In this document: piece after piece, positions 1-8,830 of the stretch
Numbering within the stretch: position 1 is the first letter of the stretch
How the letters are laid out: the number at the start of each line of letters is the position of its first letter
Assembly (NCBI GenBank): GCA_045596285.1
Contig: JAZOCA010000025.1
Coordinates: 1 to 64,000 of the forward strand
DNA from: HGM11416 sp045596285
GTDB taxonomy: Bacteria > Bacillota > Clostridia > Christensenellales > Borkfalkiaceae
DNA length: 64,000 nt
Reading direction: 5' to 3'
Notes under the pieces: model-generated
The model's database searches: none
What the model was told of the DNA's origin: nothing
What the model saw: only the letters and a program-made list of their open reading frames with translations
Program-made: the position numbers and the translations under genes

Positions 1-292
1 GCTAAGGCAAAGGCTGAAGCAGAAGCTAAAGCAAAGGCTGAAGCAGAAGCTAAAGCAAAGGCTGAAGCAGAAGCTAAAGCAAAGGCTGAAGCAGAAGCTA
101 AAGCAAAGGCTGAAGCGGAAGCTAAGGCGAAGGCTGAAGCGGAAGCTAAGGCAAAGGCTGAAGCAGAAGCTAAAGCGAAAGCAGAAGCAGAAGCTAAAGC
201 GAAAGCTGAGGCAGAAGCTAAGGCGAAAGCTGAGGCAGAAGCTAAGGCAAAAGCTGAAGCAGAAGCTAAGGCAAAGGCCGAAGCAGAAGCTG
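1..292 (+). repeat. 24-bp in-frame coding tandem repeat (AKAKAEAE)n
   Basis: About 12 head-to-tail copies of a 24-bp unit alternate GCTAARGCAAAG and GCTGAAGCAGAA. Copies differ mainly at third codon positions (aaa/aag, gca/gcg), so the peptide is kept while the DNA drifts. The array continues past the left edge of the window. Confidence 0.95.
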
Positions 293-948
293 AAGCAGAA
301 GAAGTTCCCGCACAAGAAGAAACGGAAGAAGTTGAAGAAAGCGAACCCGTTAAAGAAGAAAAAGGCTTTAAATTAACCAACGCTAAAGACGCTGCAGAAA
401 TTCTTCCCAGAATAGCTACTAAAAGAGCAAGAAAACTTATTTATACCCCCAAGGACGTAATCTTTGAAACTTCATGCACTATCGAAGTGGAAGGAAAGAA
501 GAACGACGAAGGAATCAAAGTTAAAAATATTTTAGAAGCAGAAATCAAAGAAGGTTTAAAACTCGGTTACCTTGATAAATACGACGGGCTTAAGATGAGT
601 GAAATCAAGGAAGAATACGAAAACGACACCATTTACGAACTTGCAGAACAAGAGTTCAAGAAAATGGGGCTTTTACTTGCAGGCGATAAGGTTAAAGTTT
701 ATTTATTCGACTGGACCGGCAGTGGTTTACACCACGTTGGATACATTCCCGAAAAGCAGGCAGAACAAATTATCCCTTACTTAAACGATATGGATAAATA
801 CAGTTTCGATCTATGCGGTCTTATAACCGGCGGAAAATGCAAAACTATTACCAAAGATCCCAAGAGCGGAAAGATAACCGTTTCTAAGGGTAAAGACGGT
901 AATTACGGTATCGACCTTGATATAACTATTTTAAATAGAAAAGATTAA
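1..948 (+). CDS. Repeat-tract protein with HIRAN-like C-terminus (5' partial)
   Basis: The reading frame is open from base 1, so the start lies outside the window; an internal ATG at 487 is not the true start. Residues 1 to about 98 are a near-perfect 8-residue repeat (AKAKAEAE, 24 bp per unit, about 12 units), which should form a long charged helix. An acidic linker follows, then a folded region of about 200 residues. Near its end a segment around GLHHVGYIPEKQAEQI and GLITGGKC resembles the HIRAN fold (HVG-x-IP, then a GG turn), but this is a weak visual match. No signal peptide or membrane segment is visible in the part seen. Function unknown. A strong terminator follows the stop codon. Confidence 0.8.
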   Translation, partial: AKAKAEAEAKAKAEAEAKAKAEAEAKAKAEAEAKAKAEAEAKAKAEAEAKAKAEAEAKAKAEAEAKAKAEAEAKAKAEAEAKAKAEAEAKAKAEAEAEAEEVPAQEETEEVEESEPVKEEKGFKLTNAKDAAEILPRIATKRARKLIYTPKDVIFETSCTIEVEGKKNDEGIKVKNILEAEIKEGLKLGYLDKYDGLKMSEIKEEYENDTIYELAEQEFKKMGLLLAGDKVKVYLFDWTGSGLHHVGYIPEKQAEQIIPYLNDMDKYSFDLCGLITGGKCKTITKDPKSGKITVSKGKDGNYGIDLDITILNRKD

Positions 949-970
949 TAATTACATATAAAACAGTTAA

Positions 971-1008
971 GGCGTTGTGTTTTTAAAAGCACAACGCCTT
1001 TTTATTTA
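971..1008 (+). terminator. Rho-independent terminator
   Basis: GGCGTTGTG (971-979) pairs with CACAACGCC (990-998) and is followed by a T-rich run. It sits 22 bp after the stop of the upstream gene. Confidence 0.9.
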
Positions 1009-1189
1009 TCTAACGTATAAATAAATTGTATACGTAGTTATTTTTTTATCACATAGTGCTTTTTTGCTCGTACTAAATCAAGTCTATCTAAGCGCAGGTT
1101 TAAGCGTATGTAAAAAGCAAATTGCAATATAGAATCTTTAATCAAAAGGTATATAATAAATTGTTTGAATTTGTTCTTGTAAACAAAAA

Positions 1190-1223
1190 CCCACTACGCT
1201 TTACTTTTACAGCACGTAGTGGG
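1190..1223 (-). terminator. Terminator of the MATE gene
   Basis: CCCACTACG (1190-1198) pairs with CGTAGTGGG (1215-1223). Read on the minus strand the stem is followed by GTTTTTGTTT, so it terminates the MATE transcript. The stretch 1009-1189 holds nothing else I can identify. Confidence 0.8.
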
Positions 1224-1260
1224 CTATACTTTTATTTTTATTTATTATATGTTTTTTATT

Positions 1261-1284
1261 AAAAACTATGCTATAGCACGATTA
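1261..1284 (+). repeat. Dispersed CTATA/CGATTAA element, copy 1
   Basis: The core CTATAGCACGATTA at 1271-1284 is preceded by AAAAACTATG. It abuts the stop codon of the MATE gene (1285-1287). Confidence 0.7.
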
Positions 1285-2676
1285 TTAGGCCTTTTGTTCC
1301 TTTTTAAAAATTCTTCTACAAACGATAAAAAGAACTAAGATGGTAAGAATAAAAGACACTAAATCAGATACCGGGCCAGACCATAAAACACCGTCTACCC
1401 CCATAGCGGAAGTAAGTAAAAACATTGCGGGAACTTGAATTGCTATTTGCTTAGAAACAGACAAAATAGTTGCGGGCAAAGGTTTGCCAACTGCTTGTAA
1501 GAAAGAAGACCCTAACATTCTAACCCCACTAACGGGAAGTAAAAGCAAATAAATTTTTAAACATTTTACCGAAAATTCGGTATAAAGAGCATCTTGATTG
1601 CCGAATATAGAAACGACCTGAGCAGGGAAAAGTTGAAAAATTACAAACACCACGCTAATTATCGCAGTTGCAACGCCCATAGAACAAAACAGCGTTTTCT
1701 TAACCCTATCATGCTGACCGCTTCCGTAGTTAAACCCCCAAATAGGTTGAGAGCCTGAAGACAAACCTATAAGCACCGCCATTACGATATTAAAAAGTTT
1801 CATTGTTACGCCCAAAGCCGTCATGGGGATTTCAGGCCCGTATACGCTTTGCGCACCGTACTCTTTTAACAAATTGTTTTGTATACCTATAATTATTACT
1901 ACTAAAATTTGATTTACAAAACTTGAAACTCCAAGTTGTACTACTTTTAATACTGATTTGGGGCTTTCTTTAAAAATACGCTTGTTGAGTTTTACGGTTT
2001 TTAGTTTAAATAAATACGCAATATACAGCGCAGAATTTAAGCCTTGACCTATTACCGTTGCTATCGCCGCACCTTCTACCCCCAAGGGAATTACGATTAC
2101 GAATAAATAGTCTAAAACGATATTGCAAGCGCAACCGCTAATTAAACCGATCATGTTATAAATGGGGCTACCATCCGCCCTAATAAACCCGGCGTATGCA
2201 ACCGAAATAGCAGAAAGCGGAAGCCCTAAAGCGATTATTATTCCGTAGCTTTTAGCATAGGGAAAAATAAGCTCGGTAGCGCCGAAAAGATAACATAAGG
2301 GCTCTATAAAAATTATCATTATAGCGCCTAAAACAGCCCCTGCCAGCACCGAAAGCCAAGATGCAACCGCCACTGCCCTTCCCGCTTCTTCTTCATTTTT
2401 TCTACCTAGCATTAAACTCATATAGCTTGCTGCCCCATCACCTATAAGCAACGAAAAAGCAAGCGCTATGGTGGCTAGTGGAAAAATAACCGTGGTTGCA
2501 CCGTTGCCTAAATAACCAACTCCCTGACCTATAAATATTTGGTCTACTATATTATATAGTGAATTTACAAGCATCGAAATAATCCCGGGCAAAGAAAATT
2601 TAAGAAGTAGTTTACCTATTTTTTGCCACCCCAAAGGATTACCCCTATCGCGTGAAATTACCTGTTGCTTTTGCAT
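1285..2676 (-). CDS. MATE family multidrug/Na+ antiporter
   Basis: A 463-residue polytopic membrane protein of the MATE family, which exports cationic drugs or metabolites in exchange for Na+ or H+. About 12 hydrophobic segments are visible, and the N-terminal stretch around KIGKLLLKFSLPGIISMLVN is typical of the clostridial NorM/MepA-like branch, as is the length. The start at 2676 is chosen over an in-frame upstream codon at 2763 for two reasons: AAAGGA lies just before it, and a consensus promoter (2707-2735) falls inside the longer reading frame. It is a single-gene unit with its own terminator. The substrate cannot be read from sequence. Confidence 0.93.
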   Translation of the reverse strand: MQKQQVISRDRGNPLGWQKIGKLLLKFSLPGIISMLVNSLYNIVDQIFIGQGVGYLGNGATTVIFPLATIALAFSLLIGDGAASYMSLMLGRKNEEEAGRAVAVASWLSVLAGAVLGAIMIIFIEPLCYLFGATELIFPYAKSYGIIIALGLPLSAISVAYAGFIRADGSPIYNMIGLISGCACNIVLDYLFVIVIPLGVEGAAIATVIGQGLNSALYIAYLFKLKTVKLNKRIFKESPKSVLKVVQLGVSSFVNQILVVIIIGIQNNLLKEYGAQSVYGPEIPMTALGVTMKLFNIVMAVLIGLSSGSQPIWGFNYGSGQHDRVKKTLFCSMGVATAIISVVFVIFQLFPAQVVSIFGNQDALYTEFSVKCLKIYLLLLPVSGVRMLGSSFLQAVGKPLPATILSVSKQIAIQVPAMFLLTSAMGVDGVLWSGPVSDLVSFILTILVLFIVCRRIFKKEQKA

Positions 2677-2706
2677 CTTTTTTTCCTTTATTTTTATTTC
2701 GCCAGT

Positions 2707-2735
2707 ATTATATAATATATAAAAGAATAAGTCAA
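2707..2735 (-). promoter_or_regulatory. Sigma-A promoter of the MATE gene
   Basis: Minus strand TTGACT, 17 bp, TATAAT. The predicted transcription start is about 25 nt upstream of the ATG at 2676, which settles the start choice. Confidence 0.8.
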
Positions 2736-2761
2736 GCAAATGTGCACGGCAAAACCCCCAC

Positions 2762-2800
2762 AAAAAAGGAGAAGAACTGTTGATTTTCTTCCCCTTTTTT
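2762..2800. terminator. Bidirectional terminator downstream of the hydrolase gene
   Basis: AAAAAGGAGAAGAA (from 2762) pairs with TTCTTCCCCTTTTT (to 2800), with one mismatch. A/T runs on both sides allow it to work on either strand; the minus-strand hydrolase/glpK transcript ends here. Confidence 0.75.
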
Positions 2801-2814
2801 ATATCATTTATAAT

Positions 2815-2849
2815 AAAAGTCCACTTATAGCGCGATTAACGCTACTTTT
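2815..2849 (+). repeat. Dispersed CTATA/CGATTAA element, copy 2
   Basis: AAAAGT, then TTATAGCGCGATTAAC at 2825-2840, then ACTTTT at 2844-2849. It overlaps the stop codon of the hydrolase gene, and the two ends form a short inverted repeat. Confidence 0.8.
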
Positions 2850-3750
2850 ACTTAAATAGGTTTAGCGCAAAAGAAGAAATATCTTCACGCGAAGCAAGCG
2901 CAGAAGTATCGTTTAAATATTCGTGGCGAACGCCTTCGTATAAACGGATTGTAACCTTGGCTTCTTGCGTTTTATACCATTCTTCTAAAGAGATAACCCC
3001 TTTACCCATATTTCCAACGGGATCGCACGTGCCCGCAACTAAAAGAATAGGAAAATCCTTTAAGCTATCGCCCTGTTTTTTATAAAGCGTAGAAACGCCT
3101 TTAAAGAAGTGATAGTAAAAATTGCTACTGCAAACAAAACCACACTCTTCATCATCTTCATACTTCGTACATTGTTCTTTTATTGAAGAAATAAAAGTAC
3201 CTTCTTCAAAATTCTTGTTATACACGTCAAAAGACATTTTCTTTAAGAAATAGTTTGGTTTATCCGCTTTAAAAATACAACCTATTTTCGCCGCTATTTT
3301 ACCAACCGAAACCAAAGCCCCTTTAAAATAGTTGCTTCCGCCTATAACTGCGCCAACAAGTTTTTTATTGTATTTTCTTATATATGCTTGCGATAAAAAC
3401 GAACCATAACTATGCCCGAATAAAACTACTTTAAGATCCTTTCCATATGCGCGCGAATATTTTTCCTTTGCGTAGTCGCATAAAATAGCCATATCAGATA
3501 AAGTATTATTCCAAATATCGCCCTTTGAATAACCTAAGGTTTGAAGATCCGTTTTGCCGTGCGCGCGGTGATCGTCTGCAACGACGATTATGCCCAGTTT
3601 GTTCATATCTCTTGCAAAACCGTCGTAGCGCATAGCGTGTTCAGCCATGCCGTGCGAAATTTGCAAAATGCCAACTGGTTGAGTTACGTCAGCCCACTCT
3701 ACTATGCTTATAGCCTTACCATCTTTCCCTGCAATAAAATTTCTTATCAT
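2848..3750 (-). CDS. Alpha/beta hydrolase, monoacylglycerol lipase/lysophospholipase-like
   Basis: A 300-residue serine hydrolase. The nucleophile elbow GHSYGS is present, as are the oxyanion-region HGMAEHAMRYDGFA typical of the Hydrolase_4 (lysophospholipase) family, a likely acid in GTCDPVG and a C-terminal His in GVRHEYLND. No signal peptide, so cytoplasmic. The start at 3750 overlaps the glpK stop by 4 bp (ATGA), with AAAGGTG ahead, indicating translational coupling. Pairing with glycerol kinase fits release of glycerol from acylglycerols followed by its phosphorylation; that link is inference. Confidence 0.88.
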   Translation of the reverse strand: MIRNFIAGKDGKAISIVEWADVTQPVGILQISHGMAEHAMRYDGFARDMNKLGIIVVADDHRAHGKTDLQTLGYSKGDIWNNTLSDMAILCDYAKEKYSRAYGKDLKVVLFGHSYGSFLSQAYIRKYNKKLVGAVIGGSNYFKGALVSVGKIAAKIGCIFKADKPNYFLKKMSFDVYNKNFEEGTFISSIKEQCTKYEDDEECGFVCSSNFYYHFFKGVSTLYKKQGDSLKDFPILLVAGTCDPVGNMGKGVISLEEWYKTQEAKVTIRLYEGVRHEYLNDTSALASREDISSFALNLFK

Positions 3751-5201
3751 AATAAACACCTTTTAACGGCATTTTTCCAGCCGTCATACATTTTTTCATA
3801 TTTTTCTCTATTTTTATCGGGCGCAAAAACTCTTTCGCTCCCCCTACTGTTTGAAATTTCTTCCAAACTGTTAATACCAAGGGCGATTTCACATAAATAC
3901 ACAGCTCCCAAAGCGGTACTTTCACGTTCTACCGGGCGATCCACGGGAACGTTTATAACGTCCGACTGGAACTGCATTAAAAAGTTGTTTTGGCTTGCAC
4001 CGCCGTCTACGCGGAGTTTATCTAACTTCACACCGCCTTCCCTTTCCATTATATCTATTAAATCTCGCGCAGAATATGCCATAGATTCTAAAATTGCGCG
4101 GGTTATATGCCCTTTATTAGTTCCGCGAGTAATGCCTGTTATTAGCCCGCTTACGTCGCTACGCCAGTATGGCGAGCCAAGCCCGGTAAAGGCGGGAACT
4201 ACGTAAACACCGCCGGTTGAATCAACCGAAAGGGCTAATTTTTCGCTATCTTTAGAATTTTTAAAAAATTCAAGTTCGTCACGTAGCCATTGAACGGCGC
4301 TACCAGCGTTAAAAACACTTCCTTCAAACATATAAACAGGTTTTTTACTATAACCTAAGGTAGTAAGTAGCGACGGGCTGTTTTTGAATTCGTCGCCTAC
4401 GTTTGCAAGCATAAACATACCCGTTCCGTAAGTCATCTTTGCAGAGCCTACGTCAAAACACCCCTGTCCTATTGCGGCAGACTGCTGATCACCTGCGGAG
4501 CCTGCAATCGGTATTTTTTTACCACCATATTCAAATTCGCCGTAAACAATATCTGGCGCAACAACTTCAGGAAGAACTTTTTTGGGTATACCGAAAAGGG
4601 AAAGAAGTTCGTCATCCCACTCCATAGTGTTTATATTATAAAGCATGGTGCGCGAAGCGTTTGTGTAATCGCTTACAAAAACCTTACCGCCCGTAAGTTT
4701 AAAAATAAGAAAACTTTCAATCGTGCCAAGGCACAAATCGTTTCTTTCAAGAGCGCCCTTTACTTCGCTTACGTTGTTAATAAGCCAGCGCATTTTGCTT
4801 GCCGAAAAATAAGAATCCACCTTAAGCCCGGTTTTGCGCTTTATCATATTTCCGTATAGACCTTCTATCTCGCTACAATAATCCATAGTGCGCCTACATT
4901 GCCAGATAATCGCGTTATAGAGCGGTTTTCCGGTAGAACGTTCCCAAGCGATAACACTTTCGCGTTGGTTGGTCACACCTACCCCCACAACTGAGGCCGG
5001 ACCAACCGTTTCAATCGCATCTACCAAAACGGCCATAGTAGAAGAATAAATTTCCGTTGCGCTTTCTTCTACGTAACCGGGAGCGGGATAATATTGCTTT
5101 ATAGCCACGTTTTTAACCTTTTCTATTTTACGTTTATCTAAGTTGTATATTACGGCACGGGTTGAAGTCGTGCCTTCGTCTAACGCTACAATATATTTCA
5201 T
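3747..5201 (-). CDS. glpK: Glycerol kinase
   Basis: A 484-residue FGGY-family kinase converting glycerol and ATP to glycerol 3-phosphate in the cytoplasm. The N-terminal ALDEGTTSTRAVIYN phosphate-binding loop, TNQRESVIAWERSTGKPLYNAIIWQCRRT and the C-terminal RVDGGASQNNFLMQFQSD are diagnostic of GlpK rather than other FGGY sugar kinases. Length is slightly short of the usual 495-500. The first gene of a two-gene unit with the hydrolase. AAAGGGG precedes the ATG. No glpF or glpD is nearby. Confidence 0.95.
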   Translation of the reverse strand: MKYIVALDEGTTSTRAVIYNLDKRKIEKVKNVAIKQYYPAPGYVEESATEIYSSTMAVLVDAIETVGPASVVGVGVTNQRESVIAWERSTGKPLYNAIIWQCRRTMDYCSEIEGLYGNMIKRKTGLKVDSYFSASKMRWLINNVSEVKGALERNDLCLGTIESFLIFKLTGGKVFVSDYTNASRTMLYNINTMEWDDELLSLFGIPKKVLPEVVAPDIVYGEFEYGGKKIPIAGSAGDQQSAAIGQGCFDVGSAKMTYGTGMFMLANVGDEFKNSPSLLTTLGYSKKPVYMFEGSVFNAGSAVQWLRDELEFFKNSKDSEKLALSVDSTGGVYVVPAFTGLGSPYWRSDVSGLITGITRGTNKGHITRAILESMAYSARDLIDIMEREGGVKLDKLRVDGGASQNNFLMQFQSDVINVPVDRPVERESTALGAVYLCEIALGINSLEEISNSRGSERVFAPDKNREKYEKMYDGWKNAVKRCLL

Positions 5202-5245
5202 TTTTACCCCTTTTACAAATACAAAAATTTATTTTTTTGCTTAGT

Positions 5246-5275
5246 ATAATACTCTGTTTATCTATTGTAACTCAA
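5246..5275 (-). promoter_or_regulatory. Possible sigma-A promoter of glpK
   Basis: Minus strand TTGAGT, 18 bp, TATTAT, about 45 nt before the glpK start. The rest of the 5202-5531 gap is AT-rich with no other recognisable signal. Confidence 0.5.
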
Positions 5276-5531
5276 AACAATAAATTTTTCAATAGGTTTT
5301 TAAAAATTCTTTAGGTAATTTTACTTTTTTTATTGTTTTTTGTGCTTATGGGGATAATTATCTTTAAAAACTAATAAAAAAACAAAATCAAATTATATAC
5401 AAATGCTAAAGTATGCGATTATGCGCTCAAAAAAGACTTCTTTTATAAATCCTTAGTTATTACAAAGTGCCCGTAAAAGGCTTTATTAATTTTTCCGTTT
5501 CCTTTTTTGATTTTTGAACATAATATATCGT

Positions 5532-6572
5532 ATGAAGAGTATTTTACTTGCAGGCGGGGGGACTGCCGGTCATATAACCCCTCATTTAGCACTACTACCA
5601 CACCTTAAAAAACATTTCGATAAAATATACTATATAGGTAGCGGAAAAGCCCTTGAAGGTCAACTTTTTTCGGGTACGGGGGTGGAAATTTTTAACATTT
5701 CGCCCCCTGCCCTTATTCGTTCTTTAACGTTAAAAAACCTAAGCATACCATTTAAACTAAAAAAAAGCGTGGACGAATGCCTTGAAATAATAAATAGAAT
5801 AAAGCCATCCGTTATATTTTCTAAGGGCGGATATTGCGCCTTACCCGTTTGTTTTGCCGGTTTTAAAGCGGGTATCCCCGTTATTTGTCACGAATCGGAC
5901 ATTTCGCCAGGACTTGCAAATAAACTGTGCATAAGGCGCTCTACAGCCTTTTTAACAACCTTTAAAGAAACTGCTGAAGAACGAGGTGGTATTTACGTTG
6001 GCCCTATTATTAGGGAAGAATTTTTTAAAAAGACAAAAGATCAAGCGATAAAAGCGCTTAAAATAAATAAAAGCAAACCCATTCTTTTAGTTACAGGTGG
6101 TAGCCAAGGTAGCCAAACCTTAAATAATTGTTTACAATATAATTTAGATGCGCTTTTAACTTTTTTTTCGGTTATACACCTTCACGGAAAGAACAATAAA
6201 CCCCTATATAGCACGATTAACGGCTATTACCCTTTCGCTTTTGCAGATATGCCAACGGTGATAAACGCATGCGATATAGCCCTTTCGCGCGGTGGTTCTA
6301 ACACCATATTTGAACTACTTTCTTTACGAGTACCAACCCTTTGTGTACCCCTAAAAAGAAATTCCCGCGGGGATCAAATTAAAAACGCAAACTACTTTAA
6401 AAACAAAGGGGCTATTATGGCTTTAGACGAAGACCAGCTTAAAGATAACTTATTACAATCGGTTAATAACCTTTACAAAAGAAGAAATGAAATTACTGCT
6501 AATCTTAAAAAATTAAACCTTGAAAACGGCAGGGAAAATACCCTAAAAATAATTCTTAAACACGCAAAGTAA
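5532..6572 (+). CDS. murG: MurG-type UDP-GlcNAc:lipid I N-acetylglucosaminyltransferase
   Basis: A 346-residue GT28 glycosyltransferase that adds GlcNAc to lipid I on the inner membrane face to make lipid II. The N-terminal GGGTAGHITPHLAL loop, SKGGYCALPV, HESDISPGLANK (acceptor/membrane site) and the C-terminal TGGSQGSQTLN and SRGGSNTIFELL donor-binding motifs are all present. ATG at 5532 is preferred to an upstream TTG at 5514 because the family begins here; neither has a convincing ribosome binding site. It is isolated from any mur/fts cluster. It belongs to the HESD subgroup common in Clostridia, so a second MurG elsewhere is possible. Confidence 0.88.
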   Translation: MKSILLAGGGTAGHITPHLALLPHLKKHFDKIYYIGSGKALEGQLFSGTGVEIFNISPPALIRSLTLKNLSIPFKLKKSVDECLEIINRIKPSVIFSKGGYCALPVCFAGFKAGIPVICHESDISPGLANKLCIRRSTAFLTTFKETAEERGGIYVGPIIREEFFKKTKDQAIKALKINKSKPILLVTGGSQGSQTLNNCLQYNLDALLTFFSVIHLHGKNNKPLYSTINGYYPFAFADMPTVINACDIALSRGGSNTIFELLSLRVPTLCVPLKRNSRGDQIKNANYFKNKGAIMALDEDQLKDNLLQSVNNLYKRRNEITANLKKLNLENGRENTLKIILKHAK

Positions 6573-6729
6573 TCTAAATAAAGTAATATATAAGATCATC
6601 ATAAAAGACTTTCATCTAAAAACTTAGATTTTGCGTCAATCTCTTAAGATGTAACGTTAGGTTTTTATCTGCTTACGCTAGCTTATAAAAAGCACTTTTA
6701 TTCTTATTTACAACTTATAAACACAATAA

Positions 6730-6772
6730 AAAACCCGCCTATAAGTCGATTAACGCCAACTTAGCGGGTTTT
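6730..6772. terminator. Bidirectional terminator with a repeat element in its loop
   Basis: AAAACCCGC (6730-6738) pairs with GCGGGTTTT (6764-6772). It lies between convergent genes and has A/T runs on both sides. The 25-nt loop is almost exactly one copy of the dispersed element. Confidence 0.8.
6736..6762 (+). repeat. Dispersed CTATA/CGATTAA element, copy 3
   Basis: CGCCTATAAGTCGATTAACG at 6736-6755, then CCAACTT. It sits between the arms of the terminator at 6730-6772. Confidence 0.8.
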
Positions 6773-6851
6773 AACCATTTGAATAACTTTTGTTATTAAC
6801 CTTAATGATTTTTATTTTTACTAATTTATAAAGCAAACCAAATATTAATCC

Positions 6852-7211
6852 CTAATCTAATAGCATAGAAATATTATTTGATATAAAACGTGCATAGGCG
6901 ATTATTTCATTTTTTAGTTTAGCCGAACTTACTTCCATTGCTAATTTAATTAATTTTTCTTCCCCAAATACCTTCGTACAATTTAGTAAGTTTTCCCTTA
7001 TCCCCTTTTTGCAAACTACAACGTCGATATAATACCCTTTATTGTATTTATCGTCTACGCCGTAATAATATAAAATTTCCACCGCAATATCTTCGCGCGA
7101 AAAAATCAATTCTAAGTCAGGTCCGTTTTGAAGTTTGGTACAAACAAAACCAAACTCCTTTAAAAAGGAAAAGTTGTTATTGATAAATTTATGATAGTTT
7201 ATTACAAACAT
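6852..7211 (-). CDS. Hypothetical protein, 119 aa
   Basis: Not recognised. A small soluble protein, with no signal peptide or membrane span, rich in Lys, Ile and aromatic residues (for example IAVEILYYYGVDDKYNKGYYIDVVV), suggesting a compact alpha/beta fold. AAAGGA precedes the ATG at 7211, so it is probably a real gene. It is alone between the bidirectional terminator and the tuf operon end; the 7212-7450 stretch upstream holds no feature I can name. Confidence 0.6.
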   Translation of the reverse strand: MFVINYHKFINNNFSFLKEFGFVCTKLQNGPDLELIFSREDIAVEILYYYGVDDKYNKGYYIDVVVCKKGIRENLLNCTKVFGEEKLIKLAMEVSSAKLKNEIIAYARFISNNISMLLD

Positions 7212-7450
7212 GAAAGTAATTCCTTTTCCCTAATAGTCTTTTAGCACTCTCGCTTTAATTATCTTGCTTTAAAAAATGAAAAATCTACTAAATAAATAAT
7301 ATTTAAAAACTAAATAAATTTTATTATAATCACGCCGTTTTATATAAAAAACGCCCTATTTTTACGCTATTTTAATGAACTAATACTCATTAAAAAACAA
7401 ATGGTTGCGCCTAAATTTAAGATATAAAAACCCAAATTTATAGTACGACT

Positions 7451-7482
7451 AAAAGGGCGTATGGTTTCAACGCCCTTTTTAG
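7451..7482 (-). terminator. Terminator of the rpoB-tuf operon
   Basis: AAAAGGGCGT (7451-7460) pairs with ACGCCCTTTT (about 7470-7479) with a short T run on the minus side, about 30 bp after the tuf stop codon. Confidence 0.8.
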
Positions 7483-7512
7483 TTTATATATTAGTTGATT
7501 ATTTACCGAAAA

Positions 7513-8733
7513 TTACTTAACGATAGTAGCAACTGCACCTGAACCAACGGTTCTGCCACCTTCACGGATAGCGAAACGTAAACCTTCTTCAATAGCGATA
7601 GGAGTGATTAACTTAACGCTAATGGTAACGTGGTCGCCAGGCATAACCATTTCTACGCCTTCGGGAAGGCTGATAGAGCCGGTAACGTCGGTAGTTCTGA
7701 AGTAGAACTGAGGTCTGTAGTTGTTAAAGAAAGGAGTGTGACGTCCACCTTCTTCCTTGGTTAAAACGTAGATTTGAGCGGTGAATTCGGTGTGGGGGTG
7801 AATAGTACCGGGTTTAGCGATAACTTGTCCACGTTCAATGCTCTTTCTGTCGATACCACGGAGAAGTGCACCAACGTTGTCACCAGCTTGAGCTTCGTCA
7901 AGAAGTTTTCTGAACATTTCAAGACCGGTAATAACGGTGTTGGTTTTTTCTTCTTTAAGACCAACGATTTCAGCGGGATCACCAACGTGAGCAACACCTC
8001 TTTCAAGACGGCCGGTAGCAACGGTACCACGACCAGAAATGGTGAATACGTCTTCTACAGGGAGTAGGAAGGGCTTATCTTCTTCACGCTTAGGATCGGG
8101 AATATATGCGTCGATTTCATCCATAAGTTTAAGGATGCATTGACATTCAGGAGCAGCAAGAACTTCTTCGTTAGATGCGCCTGAAGATGCTTTTTCAAGA
8201 GCTTTAAGAGCAGAACCTTGGATAATAGGAGTATCTGCACCGGGGAAGCCGTATTCGTTAAGAATATCTCTAACTTCTTCTTCAACGAGCATTAAAAGTT
8301 CTTCGTCGTCTACTTGGTCACACTTGTTAAGGAATACGGTAATGTAAGGAACGCCTACCTGACGAGCGAGAAGGATGTGTTCGCGAGTCTGAGGCATTGG
8401 ACCGTCGGTTGCAGCAACTACAAGGATAGCGCCGTCCATTTGAGCAGCACCGGTAATCATGTTCTTAACGTAGTCAGCGTGGCCGGGGCAGTCAACGTGT
8501 GCATAGTGACGTTTGTCGGTTTGATATTCAACGTGAGCAGTGTTAATGGTAATACCTCTTGCCTTTTCTTCGGGAGCCTTATCGATTTCGTCATATCTCA
8601 TCTTTGCAGCGTTACCCTTACAAGCCATAACCATAGTGATAGCAGCAGTTAAAGTGGTTTTACCGTGGTCAACGTGGCCGATAGTACCTACGTTTACGTG
8701 CACTTTGCTTCTGTCAAATTTAGCCTTTGCCAT
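7513..8733 (-). CDS. tuf: Elongation factor Tu
   Basis: A 406-residue GTPase that delivers aminoacyl-tRNA to the ribosomal A site. The G1 motif GHVDHGKTT, switch II DCPGHADY, NKCD and SAL motifs and complete domains 2 and 3 are present (ending IREGGRTVGSGAVATIVK). It is last in the rpoB-rpoC-rpsL-rpsG-fusA-tuf transcript, 97 bp after fusA, with TTTGGAGG ahead of the ATG. A strong terminator follows. Confidence 0.98.
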   Translation of the reverse strand: MAKAKFDRSKVHVNVGTIGHVDHGKTTLTAAITMVMACKGNAAKMRYDEIDKAPEEKARGITINTAHVEYQTDKRHYAHVDCPGHADYVKNMITGAAQMDGAILVVAATDGPMPQTREHILLARQVGVPYITVFLNKCDQVDDEELLMLVEEEVRDILNEYGFPGADTPIIQGSALKALEKASSGASNEEVLAAPECQCILKLMDEIDAYIPDPKREEDKPFLLPVEDVFTISGRGTVATGRLERGVAHVGDPAEIVGLKEEKTNTVITGLEMFRKLLDEAQAGDNVGALLRGIDRKSIERGQVIAKPGTIHPHTEFTAQIYVLTKEEGGRHTPFFNNYRPQFYFRTTDVTGSISLPEGVEMVMPGDHVTISVKLITPIAIEEGLRFAIREGGRTVGSGAVATIVK

Positions 8734-8830
8734 AATTGTGTTTCCTCCAAAAAACTGTTTTGTTTTTAATATTTTTTTATTTTTTTATTTTATTTTTTAC
8801 GCCGGTATAGATGCCGGCGTTGCATCTTAA

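Noticed and set aside
1..292. The 24-bp repeat as a CRISPR or non-coding satellite
   Set aside because: It is in frame with the downstream coding sequence, and most changes are at third codon positions, so it is coding.
1009..1189. A gene in the gap after the first terminator
   Set aside because: No open frame with a ribosome binding site or known motif; left as unassigned AT-rich sequence.
3541..4206. Long plus-strand open frame opposite glpK and the hydrolase
   Set aside because: It lies antisense to two well-supported genes, has no ribosome binding site and no recognisable domain.
6201..6223. Element-like match in murG as a true copy of the dispersed element
   Set aside because: Only the core matches, the flanking AAAAGTG and ACTTTT are absent, and the bases encode family-typical residues.
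8314..8652. Open frames opposite tuf, fusA, rpoC and rpoB
   Set aside because: High-codon-bias genes often produce long antisense open frames; none has a start context or known domain.
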